The translations under genes and the position numbers were made by a program. From positions 62,001-126,000 of the forward strand of contig JAPJBO010000041.1 of the NCBI GenBank assembly GCA_030068145.1: a DNA stretch of 64,000 bases. Direction: 5' to 3'. The notes below the pieces were generated by a model that saw nothing but the letters and a program-made list of their open reading frames with translations, made no database searches and was not told the DNA's origin. Origin of the DNA: Diplonema papillatum. Taxonomy: Eukaryota > Euglenozoa > Diplonemea > Diplonemida > Diplonemidae. Positions 53,064-63,470 of this stretch are shown here, in pieces. Within the stretch, counting starts at the first letter, position 1. The number at the start of each line of letters is the position of its first letter.

Positions 53064-53649
53064 TAGAAAACGACGTGCCGACCCCCGCCCCCCCCTCGGC
53101 ACCTACAACGATTTCTTTTGCGGCAGACATGGACTTGACGGGACTCTCTCCAGTGGAGTCGGGTTGTACCATCCCCGGTCTGGTATCACGACGCAGTATT
53201 TCATGATGACCGTTCGGATGCACCTGGATGCTACACACCAAGCGGCGACAGCTGAATGGTAACGAACACGTTAACCATTTTGCTCGCATGTTGGAACACC
53301 ATATGCACGGTGTCAGGAGCAGTCAATACTCACCTGCTGCTCATTAGTGCGACGGTGGCAGGACCCACCGCCGTCCGCCGTAAATCTAAGTGAAAAAAAG
53401 CCACCTCTTCGCCGCTCGCTAGAAGAAGACTAGCTGGACTCAATCCAACCCAGTATGGTACAGTTGCGCACCAGTGCACTGCCTAGTGCACACCGGTTGA
53501 CAGCAACTGCGCCAAGCACGTACTTGGCCTGCCCCCTTGTCGTCGGCTTGTAGTCGGCTCACGCACGAGGTCTGGCAGAAGCGGGAAATCATGAGCGCGA
53601 CTTTAACTCCACCTGTGTGACCCGGGCCCTGTGTGTCCTGCACGGAAGT

Positions 53650-53815
53650 CCAGCCTCGGGAGCTAGAGATAAAGCTGGAGTTCAAAAAGCGGGTGTCACA
53701 CCCGCCTTTCGGGTGCGGATTTACGCGCGTTTTGATTGTAGCACACCCGCTTTTCGGGTGTGATTCGGGCACACCCTCTTTTAACTCCAGCTTCTGCGGC
53801 TGGACCTCCACCGTG
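53650..53815. repeat. Foldback element
   Basis: Inverted arms GCTGGAGTTCAAAAAGCGGG and, on the right, TTTTAACTCCAGC, with two nested hairpins of ACACCCGC(C/T)TTTCGGGTG type in the middle. MITE-like; no ORF. Confidence 0.7.
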
Positions 53816-54032
53816 TGTACACGTGATGATCGACCGAACGACCCTGTGGCTCCCCTAGGTAAAAAAACCGTACCAGTCTTCACTGAAAAAGGGGGGGCCA
53901 AGACTACATTTTGGTGAAGTTTGGTCTTGATTTGGCCCCATTAGACACAGCCTTCGGCTAGCCGAGAGATGGTGATGAGATGACAGTGTCCGCAACGATC
54001 GCTCCCATCACCACCCGCTACCCAGCCTCAAT

Positions 54033-54075
54033 GGTCAACCGGAGACTCTAAAACACCGGCCTTCGAAGTTTAAAC
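54033..54075 (+). repeat. A-type intron-end element
   Basis: CCCAGCCTCAATGGTCAACC then GGAGACTCTAAAACACCGG; the 3' block is degenerate. Confidence 0.75.
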
Positions 54076-54823
54076 CCGCGCAGACTCTTTTTTCTTAGAA
54101 AAGCTGACGTCACGGCCAACGTTACCAGGTCACTTTCTCCAGACCGACCAGCAGCTGTCAGGTCGGTGGTCGGCGATAGTGGCCCGCCCACGTGTGAAGG
54201 GCTTGCCGACTGCCATCACGGTTTAGAGACCATCAGCACCAGAGGATCCTTTTTTCCTCAAGACCTGACGCATCTTCGGCCCTTTTTCTTCTGCGTTGCA
54301 CGTAAGCACTTGGCAGCAGCTCGCAAGTCCGCTCTTCGTTCGTTTCTTTTTCGTTTGCGGGCAGGGGGGATGCTCCGCTTCGATCCACGGCCTCCCTGTT
54401 ATGAGGTGATCACAGGTTATAGTAGCATGTGACCCATGTGAAAAGACATACCAAGTGATCACATGGTAGTAATCCAGTTTGAGACATGCTGTGTTGCATG
54501 TTGCGAACGAAGCACGGGAAACCACTTGCAATTTTCAGAACAAAGTGGATCGTGCCCCCTTGCCTCGCACTGCCTCGAGAATCAATGCCGCCGGGAACAC
54601 TCCGTCCTTTTTTTCTTCCCCGTTCGCCTTCTCTAGACACCACCTGCACACACAACACCGCATTGAGCCGGTCCATCCCCTCTTGGGGGAGTGCAAAAAG
54701 GCCTGCGTTTGTCAGTTTTTGCTTACCCCCATCCAACCTCGCTTTTGGCGAGTGGATATGAGGAGTTCGCTCAGAAACGTAAGGATTCCAACTTGACGCG
54801 CTGAAGGCGCTTAAGCAAGCTTG

Positions 54824-54827
<4 letters not shown>

Positions 54828-54857
<30 letters not shown>
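54828..54857. repeat. (GT)n microsatellite
   Basis: About 15 GT units. Confidence 0.95.
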
Positions 54858-54858
<1 letters not shown>

Positions 54859-54899
54859 TGGCACACAGTCTTTCACTCTAGCATGATTTGAATAACAAA

Positions 54900-54949
54900 G
54901 GCCACCCGGAGACTTCAAATACCAAGCGAACTTTAACTCGACAACACAG
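54900..54949 (+). repeat. B-type intron-end element ending in CAG
   Basis: GGCCACCCGGAGACTTCAAAT, ACCAAGCGAACTTTAACTCG and ACAACACAG, 26 nt upstream of the ATG of the large ORF at 54976. Confidence 0.8.
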
Positions 54950-54975
54950 GGCTACGCGGGGGGGCCTTCCAGGCC

Positions 54976-57900
54976 ATGGCGCTCGACACCTCGCAGCTGA
55001 CAGCTGTAGTGGAAGACTGCCTCCAAGACGTGCGCGGGTGCCTCGGGAGGGTCATCGACGAGGTCAAAAGGGTGCGGGCGGCCGTCGATGGCGCCACGGG
55101 CCGCGTCGACGGCTTGGAAGCCGAGCTCGCCGCCCGCGCCTCTGGCGCCGCGCAGCTCGAACGGCGGCTCAGCACCGTCGAAAGAGCCCTGCGCACCGCC
55201 GCGCAAGGGCATTCTGCTTCAGCGACCCTTTTCGCGGAGATGGATGCTCCGAAGGCATCTGCGGAAGGGAATTCTGCTTCCGTGACACTGACGTGTCACG
55301 GCTTCGCGGACGGCCACCCCGCACCTGCAAACCTTCCCGCCTACGAGTCTTCACTATGCGGTGCTGAGGTGCTCGCGGCGTCTACGCAAGAGGATTCTGC
55401 TCCGGCGAGTCATCCTGCAAAGTTGCCGACTTCCGGCTCCACACCCGCATCTCCTCACACCGCGCAAGGGCATCCTGCTTCAGCGAACCTTCTCTCCAAG
55501 CTGGATCGAGCCGCGCCTGCGCAAGAGGATTCTGCTCTCTTGGCAAGCATTTCCGCCAAAATGCGGTCTTCCAACTCAGCGCACGGCCAACCCGCACCAG
55601 CAAACCTTCCCGCCCCCGAGTGTTCACCTCGCGCGGCTGCAGCGTTCGCCGCGCAAGGGCAGTCTGCCGCCGCGAACTCGCGCGGCACGACGGACACTCC
55701 GAAGCCCCGGCCCGTGCCAACGCAAGGCCACTTCCTTGTGTGCGCGGGCAACGCGGCCCCAGCCGGTTCTCCCGGCGCCGAGAAGCAGCAGCAGACTGCG
55801 GAGCCCCTGCAGCAGCAGCAGACCGCGGAACCCCTGCGGCAGCAGCAGCAGACTGCGGAGCCCCTGCGGCAGCAGCAGCAGACCGCGGAACCCCTGCAGC
55901 AGCAGCAGACTGCGGAGCCCCTGCAGCAGCAGCAGACGGCGGAGCCCCTGCAGCAGCAGCAGACTGCGGAGCCCCTGCGGCAGCAGCAGCAGACCGCGGA
56001 ACCCCTGCAGCAGCAGCAGACTGCGGAGCCCCTGCAGCAGCAGCAGACGGCGGAGCCCCTGCGGCAGCAGCAGCAGACCGCGGAACCCCTGCGGCAGCAG
56101 CAGCAGACCGCGGAACCCCTGCAGCAGCAGCAGACTGCGGAGCCCCTGCGGCAACAAGGAGCAAAGGCGGGCAGCGCGTTCGTCCGCTGCGGTGCAAAGG
56201 ACAACCAAGCGGCGCAAGGCGAAGCTGCCCGTTTGGTCCAGAGTGCCAAAGACACGCGGGCGCAAGGCGAAACTGCCCATTTGTTCCAGAGTGACGAAGA
56301 CACGCCGTCGCTGCTGCGGGAATCTGCACCCGTACCCGTCGGCGCAGGGGTCCCCGCCGTTGGCGGTGCTGCCTCCTCTCGGAACCCGAATCGGCACGGG
56401 GTTGTGGACCAGCAACCCGACCGTCGGAAGCCTGCGGCCCCCGGTTGCCAGCCGGCGGAGACCTCGGCCGCGAAGAGCCTGGCCTCGCGCGTGCGCAGAT
56501 TGGAGCAACTGCTGGTGCAGTGTCTCGACGCGCCGGATCCTGCCGGTGACGGTCTCCCCAAGCCACTCGGCGCTGCCAGCGGCAGTGCAGGAGGCCCCTC
56601 GAAGTGGGTGGCCAACAGGGAAGGATGCTCCACTGTGCTGCGTGACCTTGCCAGCAAACCGGGAGCTCAGGATTGTGTTCAACCGGTCAGGAACGACACC
56701 CAAGAAGCCTCCGGCAAAGCAAGAAGAAAAATACCCAGTTGCAACCGCGTGGAAACCTCGCCAACCGCCGAAGGGCGAGAAGCCGGTCGCCCCCGTAAGC
56801 ACAACGAAGCGGCCGGCGATGACCGAGGGGAGAGGGGCAAATTGAACAGCCACAGACCACACACTACCACACACGCGGTCGTGTGCAAGGAAGGAAACCC
56901 CACGAGTCTTCCAAGTGCAGTCCAGCAAGACGACACCGAAGACCGCACTACTTCCCCGCACCCAACGGAGCAGGAGTCCGGTCGTGGGAGAAGACCATCC
57001 GGCGGCCTGCAACAAGCGTGCTCGAGTCTTCCAAGCGCAGCCCAGCAAGCCAGCGCCGCTACCTCTACTTCCCAGCACTCAAAGCGGCGGGAATCCATTC
57101 CCGGCGACAAGCGATCTCGCGGGCCGTGCCAGCCCGACGACCTGACCTCATACGCTACCACCGATTCGCGTGGGCGCGGGAGCCGGAACGGCGCGAACAG
57201 GGCATTCCCAGGCGCCGGCCCTGGCGCCGAGGGTCCGGTAGAGGGGGCAGAGAGGTCCCGCAACAGCAAGGTGCTCCCGCCGTCCCAAGCTGGCCTGGCC
57301 AGAAGTTTAGGCGAAGCGGCCGGCGATGAACGAGGGGGGAGGGGCATCCTGAACAGCGACGGACCAGACACCACCGCACACGCGGCGGGTGCACAGCGGG
57401 GGGCCAAGAAGGAAGGAAACCCCACGAGTCTTCCAAGTGCAGCCCAGCAAGACGACGCCGAAGACCGCACTACTTCTCCGCACCCAACGGAGCAGGAGTC
57501 CGGTCGGGGGGGAAGACTACCCGGTGGCCTGCACCAAGCGTGTTCGAGTCTTCCAAGTGCAGCCCAGCAAGCCAGCGCCGATGACCGCACTACCTCTACT
57601 TCCCAGCACCCGAAGCGGCGGGAATCCATTCCCGGCGACAAACAATCTCGCGGGCCGTGCCAGCCCGACGACCTGACCTCATACGCTACCGCCGACTCGC
57701 GTGGGCGCGGGAGCCGGAACGGCGCGAACAGAGCATCCCCGGGCCCCGGCCCTGGCGCCGAGGGTCCGGTGGAGGGGGCAGAGAGGTTCCGCAACACCAA
57801 GGTGCCCCCTCCGCCCCAAGGACAAGGTTCCGGCCTGGCCGGAACTTTGGGCGGCGCGGGCGGCGGTGGTTTGGGAGACGGAAGGTCCGGCGCTGCGGCC

Positions 57901-60900
57901 GCCGCAGGTTGGGAAAAGGTGTCGGGTGGAATGTGCAAGGCGGACCTGCCTCCTTCGTCTCACGCGACTCCGGTCGTGCGCCCGTGGATGCCGTCTTGCG
58001 CTGGCTCGTCTCTTGGCGGCTTGCGTGGGGCGACACCTGACAGCGACGACGGGAGTGACGATTGTGTGTCTTCTTCTCCCCGGTTGTCCCCGTCACACTC
58101 ACCCGCCGCACTGTGCGACGATGCGTCCCCCTCGCTGACACCCTTCTCGGTGTCGTGCCACGAGATCTGCCCCGTCGCGCTATTTCCCGAAAAAGCAAGC
58201 CCGGCGCACCCCTCGACGCCGCCCCGCGTGTCCTCTCCGAAATTGCGCAGCGCGGGCACTCCTGGTGGCCGGTCGCCGCACGTTCGCGCTTCTTCACTGC
58301 GGCCCGGCCAAGCGCAGAGGGGCCCGTTTTCTCCGGCCCGCGGGCTTGACGCCCCGTCTCCCGTCGCCGCGAACTTTTCGCCGCGGGGGGGGTGCGGTGT
58401 TGAAGGGGAGAGAAAGGGCGCGCACAACAGCAACAACTACCGCAACAACAACAGCAACAACAACAACTGCAACAACAACTGCAACAACAACAGCAACGGC
58501 AACAACAACAACAACAGCAACAGCAACAACAACAACAGCAACAGCAACGGCAACAACAACAGCAACAACAACAACAACAGCAACGGCAATAACAACAACA
58601 ACAACAACAACAACAGCAACAGCAGCAACGCTCGTTCGCCTTCGCACGTCGGCGAACAGGCGGCGGCGACGAGCGGAAGCAACGCACCGTACGCGCGGAA
58701 GCCTGCGCAGACAAGCGGCTCGAGGGACGGCGTGCCTGGGCTGCCCAGGACGGCGGTTTCGGACCTGAGGCAGAGACACGGTGCAGGAGGAGGGACCGTC
58801 GCGAGTCACCCGCTGCCGTGCGGTGTTCCGGGGGAAGGAGAGAGCACGCCCAACAACAACACCAACAACACCAACACCACCAACAACACCAACAACACCA
58901 ACAACACCAACAACACCAACAACACCAACAACACCAACAACACCAACAACACCAACAACACCAACACCACCAACACCACCAACACCACCAACAACACCAA
59001 CAACACCAACAACACTAACACCATCAACACCACCAACAACACCAACAACAACAAATACGCCCGTCCGACTTCGCACCCCGACGAACAAGCAGCAACCACA
59101 CCGTACGGCCACCTGTCGCCGCGGAAGCCTGCGCAGGTCGGCTCCTCGAGGGACGGCGCGCCCGGGCTGCCCAGGACGGCGCTGGCGGACCTGCGGACGA
59201 CCGGCACCCGGGGCAGAGGGCCCCGCATCCCGCCCGGGTTCGAGCCGCCGCAGAGCCCGGACCGGGTGGGCCTGCCGGCGGCCAAAAAATCGGCCGCCGC
59301 GAGGTCCGTGACCCACCCGGCGCAGCTGCCGGTCACCAAAGGCCACGGCCCGGCCGGGCTGCCGGCGAAGCCTGGCCACGGGTGGGCCCTCGTCGCCGCG
59401 CGGTCGAACTCCGCCGCGCTGCCGACGATGCCGTTGGCCGCGGATTCGGCTCTTCCCGAGGAAGGCGGCCATGCGAAGCTGGAACAGCCGGCACCGCAGT
59501 GTCCCGACGAATCTTGCGTGCCGTTGCGAGAGGCGACGAGCAGGGGGCCAAGCGGCCACAGATGCCGGGAGCCCGGCCTCCGGCCGGCAACGGCGCGGTC
59601 GACCTCCACCGCGCTGCCGGGCGAGCAGGCTGCCATACCGTCCCTGTTACCGGGGGCGGCGGGCGGGGGGCCAAACGGCGCTAGCCGGGCGGCCGACTGC
59701 CGCCAACCATTGGCCACAGATTCGGCTCTTTCCGAGCGGAAGGAAGACAGCCATGCCAGGCTGGAACAGCCGGCACCGCAGTGTCCCGGCGAATCTTGCG
59801 TGCCGTCGGACCCCCCAGGGACGAAGAGTGGGGGGCCAAGCGGCAAAAGCCCGGCCGATTGCCGCGACTTCGTCGTGTGTCGGTTGGCAAGCGCCGGTTC
59901 TCGGACGGAGACGGCGTGCTCGCAGCGCTCACGTTCTGACCGAAATCCACGCAGTTCTCAAGAAGCGGCGTCTCGCGCGGGGCTCGCGGGCCCGGCAGAA
60001 GCGCAAAACGGCCGCGAACACGGCGGCAGAGGACCGACGAGACCGTCGGCCGCAGATTGGGCTCTTTCCGAGCGGGAGAAAGGCAGCTATACTTTGCCGG
60101 CATTGCAGTGTCCCGATGAATCTTGCGTGCACACGGAGCCAGCGCCCGCCACGGCCCACGGGTTCGTCTTGCACGATACACCAACTCGCGTGCTGCCGTC
60201 GTCCTCCGGCATCGGCGCGCAAGATCCACCAGCCGCCCCCATAGTTTCGCCACTGCATCCGCGGGTTGTGCGGGATTGTCCGCCGGCATCCGCTTTTTCG
60301 CCGCTGCGGAATGACGCGCCAACGGGTGGTCCGTGTGTCGTTGTTGCGCAGGGGGCAGTTGGCGACTGGCACGCGGGCATCGGAAGGCAAGATCCACCAG
60401 TCGTTTCGCCACTGCATCCGCGTGTTGCGCGGGAATGTCCGCCGGCATCCGCTTTTTCGCCGCTGCGAAACGACGCGCCAACTGGCGGTCCGTGTGCTGG
60501 GACAGTCGGCGACCGGCGCGCTGGAACCGGCGCGCAAGATTCGCCAGTTCCCATGCACCGGCGCGTTGCACAGGAACATCCGCCTGCGTCCGCTTTTTCG
60601 CCACTGCGAAACGACACGCCAAGTCTTCTTTCACGTGCTGCGCACGGAGCGGTCGGCGGCCGGCACGCCGGCATCGGCGCGCAAGATCCACCAGCCGCCC
60701 CCATCGTTTCGCCACTGCATCCGCGTGTTGCGCGGGGTGGCGAGCGGCGGGCGAGGTTGCGGGCCACTTCGGGTGCGCATGGCAATTGTGCCTTGCGTGG
60801 CACAGGGTCGCTGGGTGGCGTAGACTGCGCCTTGCGCGACACAGGATCGCTTGACGATTCCTCGCGTTCGCAGGCGCAGCCCGGCCAATCCCTCTGGGAA

Positions 60901-62853
60901 CGTGGCAATTGTGCCTTGCGTGGCACGGGGTCGCTGGGTGGCGTAGACTGCGCCTTGCGCGACACAGGACCGCTTGACGATTCCTCGCGTTCGCCGGCGC
61001 AGCCCGGTCAATCCCACTGGGAACCTGACAATTGTGCCTTGCGTGACACAGGGTCGCTGGGCGGCGTAGACTGCGCCTTGCGCGACACAGGACCGCTTGA
61101 CGATTCCTCGCGTTCGCCGGCGCAGCCCGGTCAATCCCACTGGGAACCTGACAATTGTGCCTTGCGTGACACAGGGTCGCTGGGCGGCGTAGACTGCGCC
61201 TTGCGCGACACAGGATCGCTTGACGATTCCTCACGTTCGCAGGCGCAGCCCGGCCAATCCCACTGGGAACCTGACAATTGTGCCTTGCGTGACACAGGGT
61301 CGCTGGGCGGCGTAGACTGCGCCTTGCGCGACACAGGATCGCTTGACGATTCCTCACGTTCGCAGGCGCAGCCCGGCCAATCCCACTGGGAACCTGACAA
61401 TTGTGCCTTGCGTGACACAGGGTCGCTGGGCGGCGTAGACTGCGCCTTGCGCGACACAGGATCGCTTGACGATTCCTCGCGTTCGCAGGCGCAGCCCGGC
61501 CAATCCCTCTGGGAACGTGGCAATTGTGCCTTGCGTGGCACAGGGTCGCTGGGTGGCGTAGACTGCGCCTTGCGCGACACAGGATCGTTTGTCGATTCCT
61601 CGCGTTTGCAGGCGCAGCCCGGCCCAACCCACTGGGAACCTGCCATAAATGGTGCCTCGCCCGGCGCACGTGGCGCCGCCGCCGCCGCGCCCCCGCACCC
61701 CTGGGCCCTGCCGGCGGAGGGCGGGACGACATCGTATCTAGCGGAGCCGTCCGAGTTCCGCCTCCGGCCGTCCCGCCCCCAGGCCGCGCCGCCCGGCCCC
61801 CGATGCCGCGGGGAAGAGGCGCCGGCGACGGGGGCAGCCGCGCCGCCGCCGGACGCGGCGGGTGCCGGCGCCACACGCTTTCCGCGAGGCGGAGAGGGCG
61901 CCCGTTCGAACCAAATCGGCCCGAACCCGTCGTGGCAGGCTTGCTCCCGGCAGCCGGTCGCACCCACGGTGCCAGACCTCCGGCAGAGCTCGCAGGGCGG
62001 GCCCGCGAAAAGCAGGGCGGAAAGTGTCCTGAGCGCGACGTTCTCCCCCCGGGAAGAAGACTTGGGGCTGGCTTCAAACATACGGGAGAGAAGACAAGCA
62101 GGGCCTGGACACGATACTGATATTTCCCCCCCGGACGGTTCGGGGATCGTCCCCCCGCACAACTCGCGCGCCTCGTCGGCACACCCGGGCGAACGAAAAG
62201 TCGATGGCCGACGCCGCGGGGCCTGTCTTCCGAAACCGGAGCCTGAGGGGCCGGAATCACGGTTTCACCGGAATCATTCCCTGGGTCCGAAGGGAATGGA
62301 CGGCATCGCGCGTCATCAGGGACAGGCTCCCGACTATGAACGACAAGTCGATGATCGACGCCGCGGGGCCTGTCTTCAGGAACCGGAGCCTGAGGAGCCG
62401 GAATCGCGGTTTCACCGGAATCATTCCCTGGGTCCGAAGGGAGCGGACGGCATCGCGCGTCAACAAGGAAAGGCCCCCTACGATGATCGAGGCCGCAGGG
62501 CCTGTCTTCAGGAACCGGAGGGGCCAGAATCGCGGGCTCGCTGGCATTCGCCCGCAGACAGGAAGGGGACGTCCCGCGTCCACCGTTGCCCTCCGCCGGG
62601 AGTGGACCCGCCGCCGAACTCTCGGGCGACGCAAGCGGTGACTTCGTCTGACGGCGACAACTCGCCGCTGTTGACGTATTCGCCCTTCGACTCGCCGGAC
62701 CGGCCGCCGCCGCCGGCAGCCCGCCGCGGCCCGCGCTTCACGCCGGGCGAGCCTCAGAGCGGCTCATCTCCTGGCAGCATCTTCGGCCGGGCGTCCCGCT
62801 CGCCTGTGTCTCCTCCGCCCCCGACGCCGCGGGGCTTGTCTTCTGGAACGTGA
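54976..62853 (+). CDS. 2,625-residue low-complexity repeat protein
   Basis: Uninterrupted frame from the ATG at 54976. Residues ~1-75 form a coiled coil (TSQLTAVVEDCLQDVRGCLG, VRAAVDGATGRVDGLEAELA). Then come degenerate QGHPASANL-type repeats; 13 tandem TAEPL(R)QQQ(Q) units (55793-56155); long Ser/Pro/Arg-rich stretches with duplicated SLPSAAQQ and ESGRG blocks; an Asn-rich tract (58432-58630); an NNT tract (58851-59056); seven tandem 41-residue units (60783-61643); and a Pro-rich tail (SPFDSPDRPPPPAARRGPRF). No catalytic domain, signal peptide or membrane helix. Probably disordered, perhaps scaffold-like; function unknown. An antisense frame of 859 codons over 59681-62260 is a composition artefact. 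Introns cannot be excluded. Confidence 0.65.
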   Translation: MALDTSQLTAVVEDCLQDVRGCLGRVIDEVKRVRAAVDGATGRVDGLEAELAARASGAAQLERRLSTVERALRTAAQGHSASATLFAEMDAPKASAEGNSASVTLTCHGFADGHPAPANLPAYESSLCGAEVLAASTQEDSAPASHPAKLPTSGSTPASPHTAQGHPASANLLSKLDRAAPAQEDSALLASISAKMRSSNSAHGQPAPANLPAPECSPRAAAAFAAQGQSAAANSRGTTDTPKPRPVPTQGHFLVCAGNAAPAGSPGAEKQQQTAEPLQQQQTAEPLRQQQQTAEPLRQQQQTAEPLQQQQTAEPLQQQQTAEPLQQQQTAEPLRQQQQTAEPLQQQQTAEPLQQQQTAEPLRQQQQTAEPLRQQQQTAEPLQQQQTAEPLRQQGAKAGSAFVRCGAKDNQAAQGEAARLVQSAKDTRAQGETAHLFQSDEDTPSLLRESAPVPVGAGVPAVGGAASSRNPNRHGVVDQQPDRRKPAAPGCQPAETSAAKSLASRVRRLEQLLVQCLDAPDPAGDGLPKPLGAASGSAGGPSKWVANREGCSTVLRDLASKPGAQDCVQPVRNDTQEASGKARRKIPSCNRVETSPTAEGREAGRPRKHNEAAGDDRGERGKLNSHRPHTTTHAVVCKEGNPTSLPSAVQQDDTEDRTTSPHPTEQESGRGRRPSGGLQQACSSLPSAAQQASAATSTSQHSKRRESIPGDKRSRGPCQPDDLTSYATTDSRGRGSRNGANRAFPGAGPGAEGPVEGAERSRNSKVLPPSQAGLARSLGEAAGDERGGRGILNSDGPDTTAHAAGAQRGAKKEGNPTSLPSAAQQDDAEDRTTSPHPTEQESGRGGRLPGGLHQACSSLPSAAQQASADDRTTSTSQHPKRRESIPGDKQSRGPCQPDDLTSYATADSRGRGSRNGANRASPGPGPGAEGPVEGAERFRNTKVPPPPQGQGSGLAGTLGGAGGGGLGDGRSGAAAAAGWEKVSGGMCKADLPPSSHATPVVRPWMPSCAGSSLGGLRGATPDSDDGSDDCVSSSPRLSPSHSPAALCDDASPSLTPFSVSCHEICPVALFPEKASPAHPSTPPRVSSPKLRSAGTPGGRSPHVRASSLRPGQAQRGPFSPARGLDAPSPVAANFSPRGGCGVEGERKGAHNSNNYRNNNSNNNNCNNNCNNNSNGNNNNNSNSNNNNSNSNGNNNSNNNNNSNGNNNNNNNNNSNSSNARSPSHVGEQAAATSGSNAPYARKPAQTSGSRDGVPGLPRTAVSDLRQRHGAGGGTVASHPLPCGVPGEGESTPNNNTNNTNTTNNTNNTNNTNNTNNTNNTNNTNNTNNTNTTNTTNTTNNTNNTNNTNTINTTNNTNNNKYARPTSHPDEQAATTPYGHLSPRKPAQVGSSRDGAPGLPRTALADLRTTGTRGRGPRIPPGFEPPQSPDRVGLPAAKKSAAARSVTHPAQLPVTKGHGPAGLPAKPGHGWALVAARSNSAALPTMPLAADSALPEEGGHAKLEQPAPQCPDESCVPLREATSRGPSGHRCREPGLRPATARSTSTALPGEQAAIPSLLPGAAGGGPNGASRAADCRQPLATDSALSERKEDSHARLEQPAPQCPGESCVPSDPPGTKSGGPSGKSPADCRDFVVCRLASAGSRTETACSQRSRSDRNPRSSQEAASRAGLAGPAEAQNGREHGGRGPTRPSAADWALSEREKGSYTLPALQCPDESCVHTEPAPATAHGFVLHDTPTRVLPSSSGIGAQDPPAAPIVSPLHPRVVRDCPPASAFSPLRNDAPTGGPCVVVAQGAVGDWHAGIGRQDPPVVSPLHPRVARECPPASAFSPLRNDAPTGGPCAGTVGDRRAGTGAQDSPVPMHRRVAQEHPPASAFSPLRNDTPSLLSRAAHGAVGGRHAGIGAQDPPAAPIVSPLHPRVARGGERRARLRATSGAHGNCALRGTGSLGGVDCALRDTGSLDDSSRSQAQPGQSLWERGNCALRGTGSLGGVDCALRDTGPLDDSSRSPAQPGQSHWEPDNCALRDTGSLGGVDCALRDTGPLDDSSRSPAQPGQSHWEPDNCALRDTGSLGGVDCALRDTGSLDDSSRSQAQPGQSHWEPDNCALRDTGSLGGVDCALRDTGSLDDSSRSQAQPGQSHWEPDNCALRDTGSLGGVDCALRDTGSLDDSSRSQAQPGQSLWERGNCALRGTGSLGGVDCALRDTGSFVDSSRLQAQPGPTHWEPAINGASPGARGAAAAAPPHPWALPAEGGTTSYLAEPSEFRLRPSRPQAAPPGPRCRGEEAPATGAAAPPPDAAGAGATRFPRGGEGARSNQIGPNPSWQACSRQPVAPTVPDLRQSSQGGPAKSRAESVLSATFSPREEDLGLASNIRERRQAGPGHDTDISPPDGSGIVPPHNSRASSAHPGERKVDGRRRGACLPKPEPEGPESRFHRNHSLGPKGMDGIARHQGQAPDYERQVDDRRRGACLQEPEPEEPESRFHRNHSLGPKGADGIARQQGKAPYDDRGRRACLQEPEGPESRARWHSPADRKGTSRVHRCPPPGVDPPPNSRATQAVTSSDGDNSPLLTYSPFDSPDRPPPPAARRGPRFTPGEPQSGSSPGSIFGRASRSPVSPPPPTPRGLSSGT
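55793..56155 (+). repeat. Coding minisatellite, 13 TAEPL-Q units
   Basis: 27- and 30-bp units, CAGCAGCAGACTGCGGAGCC-like, in two lengths (with or without the CGG codon) mixed in irregular order. Confidence 0.95.
58432..58630 (+). repeat. Asn-rich (AAC)n coding repeat
   Basis: Mostly AAC codons with AGC, GGC and TGC interruptions. Confidence 0.95.
58851..59056 (+). repeat. (AACAACACC)n coding repeat
   Basis: Nine-bp unit encoding Asn-Asn-Thr, about 20 units, flanked by similar Arg/Pro-rich sequence on both sides (SRDGVPGLPRTA and SRDGAPGLPRTA), so the flanks are duplicated too. Confidence 0.95.
60783..61643 (+). repeat. 123-bp coding satellite, seven units
   Basis: 41-residue units NCALRGTGSLGGVDCALRDT then GSLDDSSRSQAQPGQSLWER-like. 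Each unit has an internal near-duplicate (NCALRxTGSLGG and DCALRDTGSLDD). Variants alternate (R/P, SHWEPD/SLWERG), giving a partly ordered array. Confidence 0.95.
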
Positions 62854-63470
62854 GGGGCCAGGATCGTCGTTCGCTGGCATTCGCCCACAGACCGGAAGGG
62901 GACGTCCCGCGCCCACCGTTGCCTTCCGCCGGAAGTGGACCCGCCGCCGAACGGGCGGCGCAAGCGATGACTTCGTCTGACGGCGAAAACTCGCCCTGTG
63001 GACGTATTCGCCCTTCGACTCGCCGGACCGGCCGCCGCCGCCGGCAGCCCGCCGCGGCCCGCGCTTCACGCCGGGCGAGCCTCAGAGCGGCTCATCTCCT
63101 GGCAGCATCTTCGGCCGGGCGTCCCGCTCGCCTGTGTCTCCTCCGCCTCCGACGCCGCGGGGCTTGTCTTCCGGAACGTGAGGGGCCAGGATCGTGGTTC
63201 GCTGGCATTCGCCCACAGACCGGAAGGGGACGTCCCGCGTCCACCGTTGCCTTCCGCCGGAAGTGGACCCGCCGCCGAACGGGCGGCGCAAGCGATGACT
63301 TCGTCTGACGGCGACAACTCGCCCTGTGGACGTATTGGCCCTTCGACTCGCCGGACCGTCCTCCGCCGGCGGCGGCCCGCCGCATCTGCTGGCAGCATCT
63401 TCGGCTGGGCTCGCCTGTCTCCTCCGCCCCCGACGACGCGGGGCTTGTCTTCCGGACCGTGAGGGAATTC
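62620..63470 (+). repeat. Three tandem copies of the large gene's 3' end
   Basis: The end of the ORF (62520-62850) recurs from about 62850 and 63180, ~330 bp apart, each with GGGGCTTGTCTTCYGGAAC, TTCGCTGGCATTCGCC and GGGGACGTCCCGC. The first repeat break creates the TGA at 62851, so the downstream copies are outside the frame. Confidence 0.8.

Larger units (their letters stand above)
53064..54899. other. Spacer with a foldback and an A-type element
   Basis: A ~170-bp foldback lies at 53650-53815: GTCCAGCC...AAGCTGGAGTTCAAAAAGCG faces its near reverse complement, with ACACCCGCTTTTCGGGTGT hairpins inside. An A-type core (GGTCAACCGGAGACTCTAAA) is at 54033. A (GT)n tract is at 54828-54857. No gene seen. 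Confidence 0.6.

Noticed and set aside
59681-62260. 859-codon minus-strand ORF over the giant gene
   Set aside because: Reads the 123-bp satellite backwards as Arg/Cys-rich repeats; explained by composition and by absence of stops in the repeated unit.
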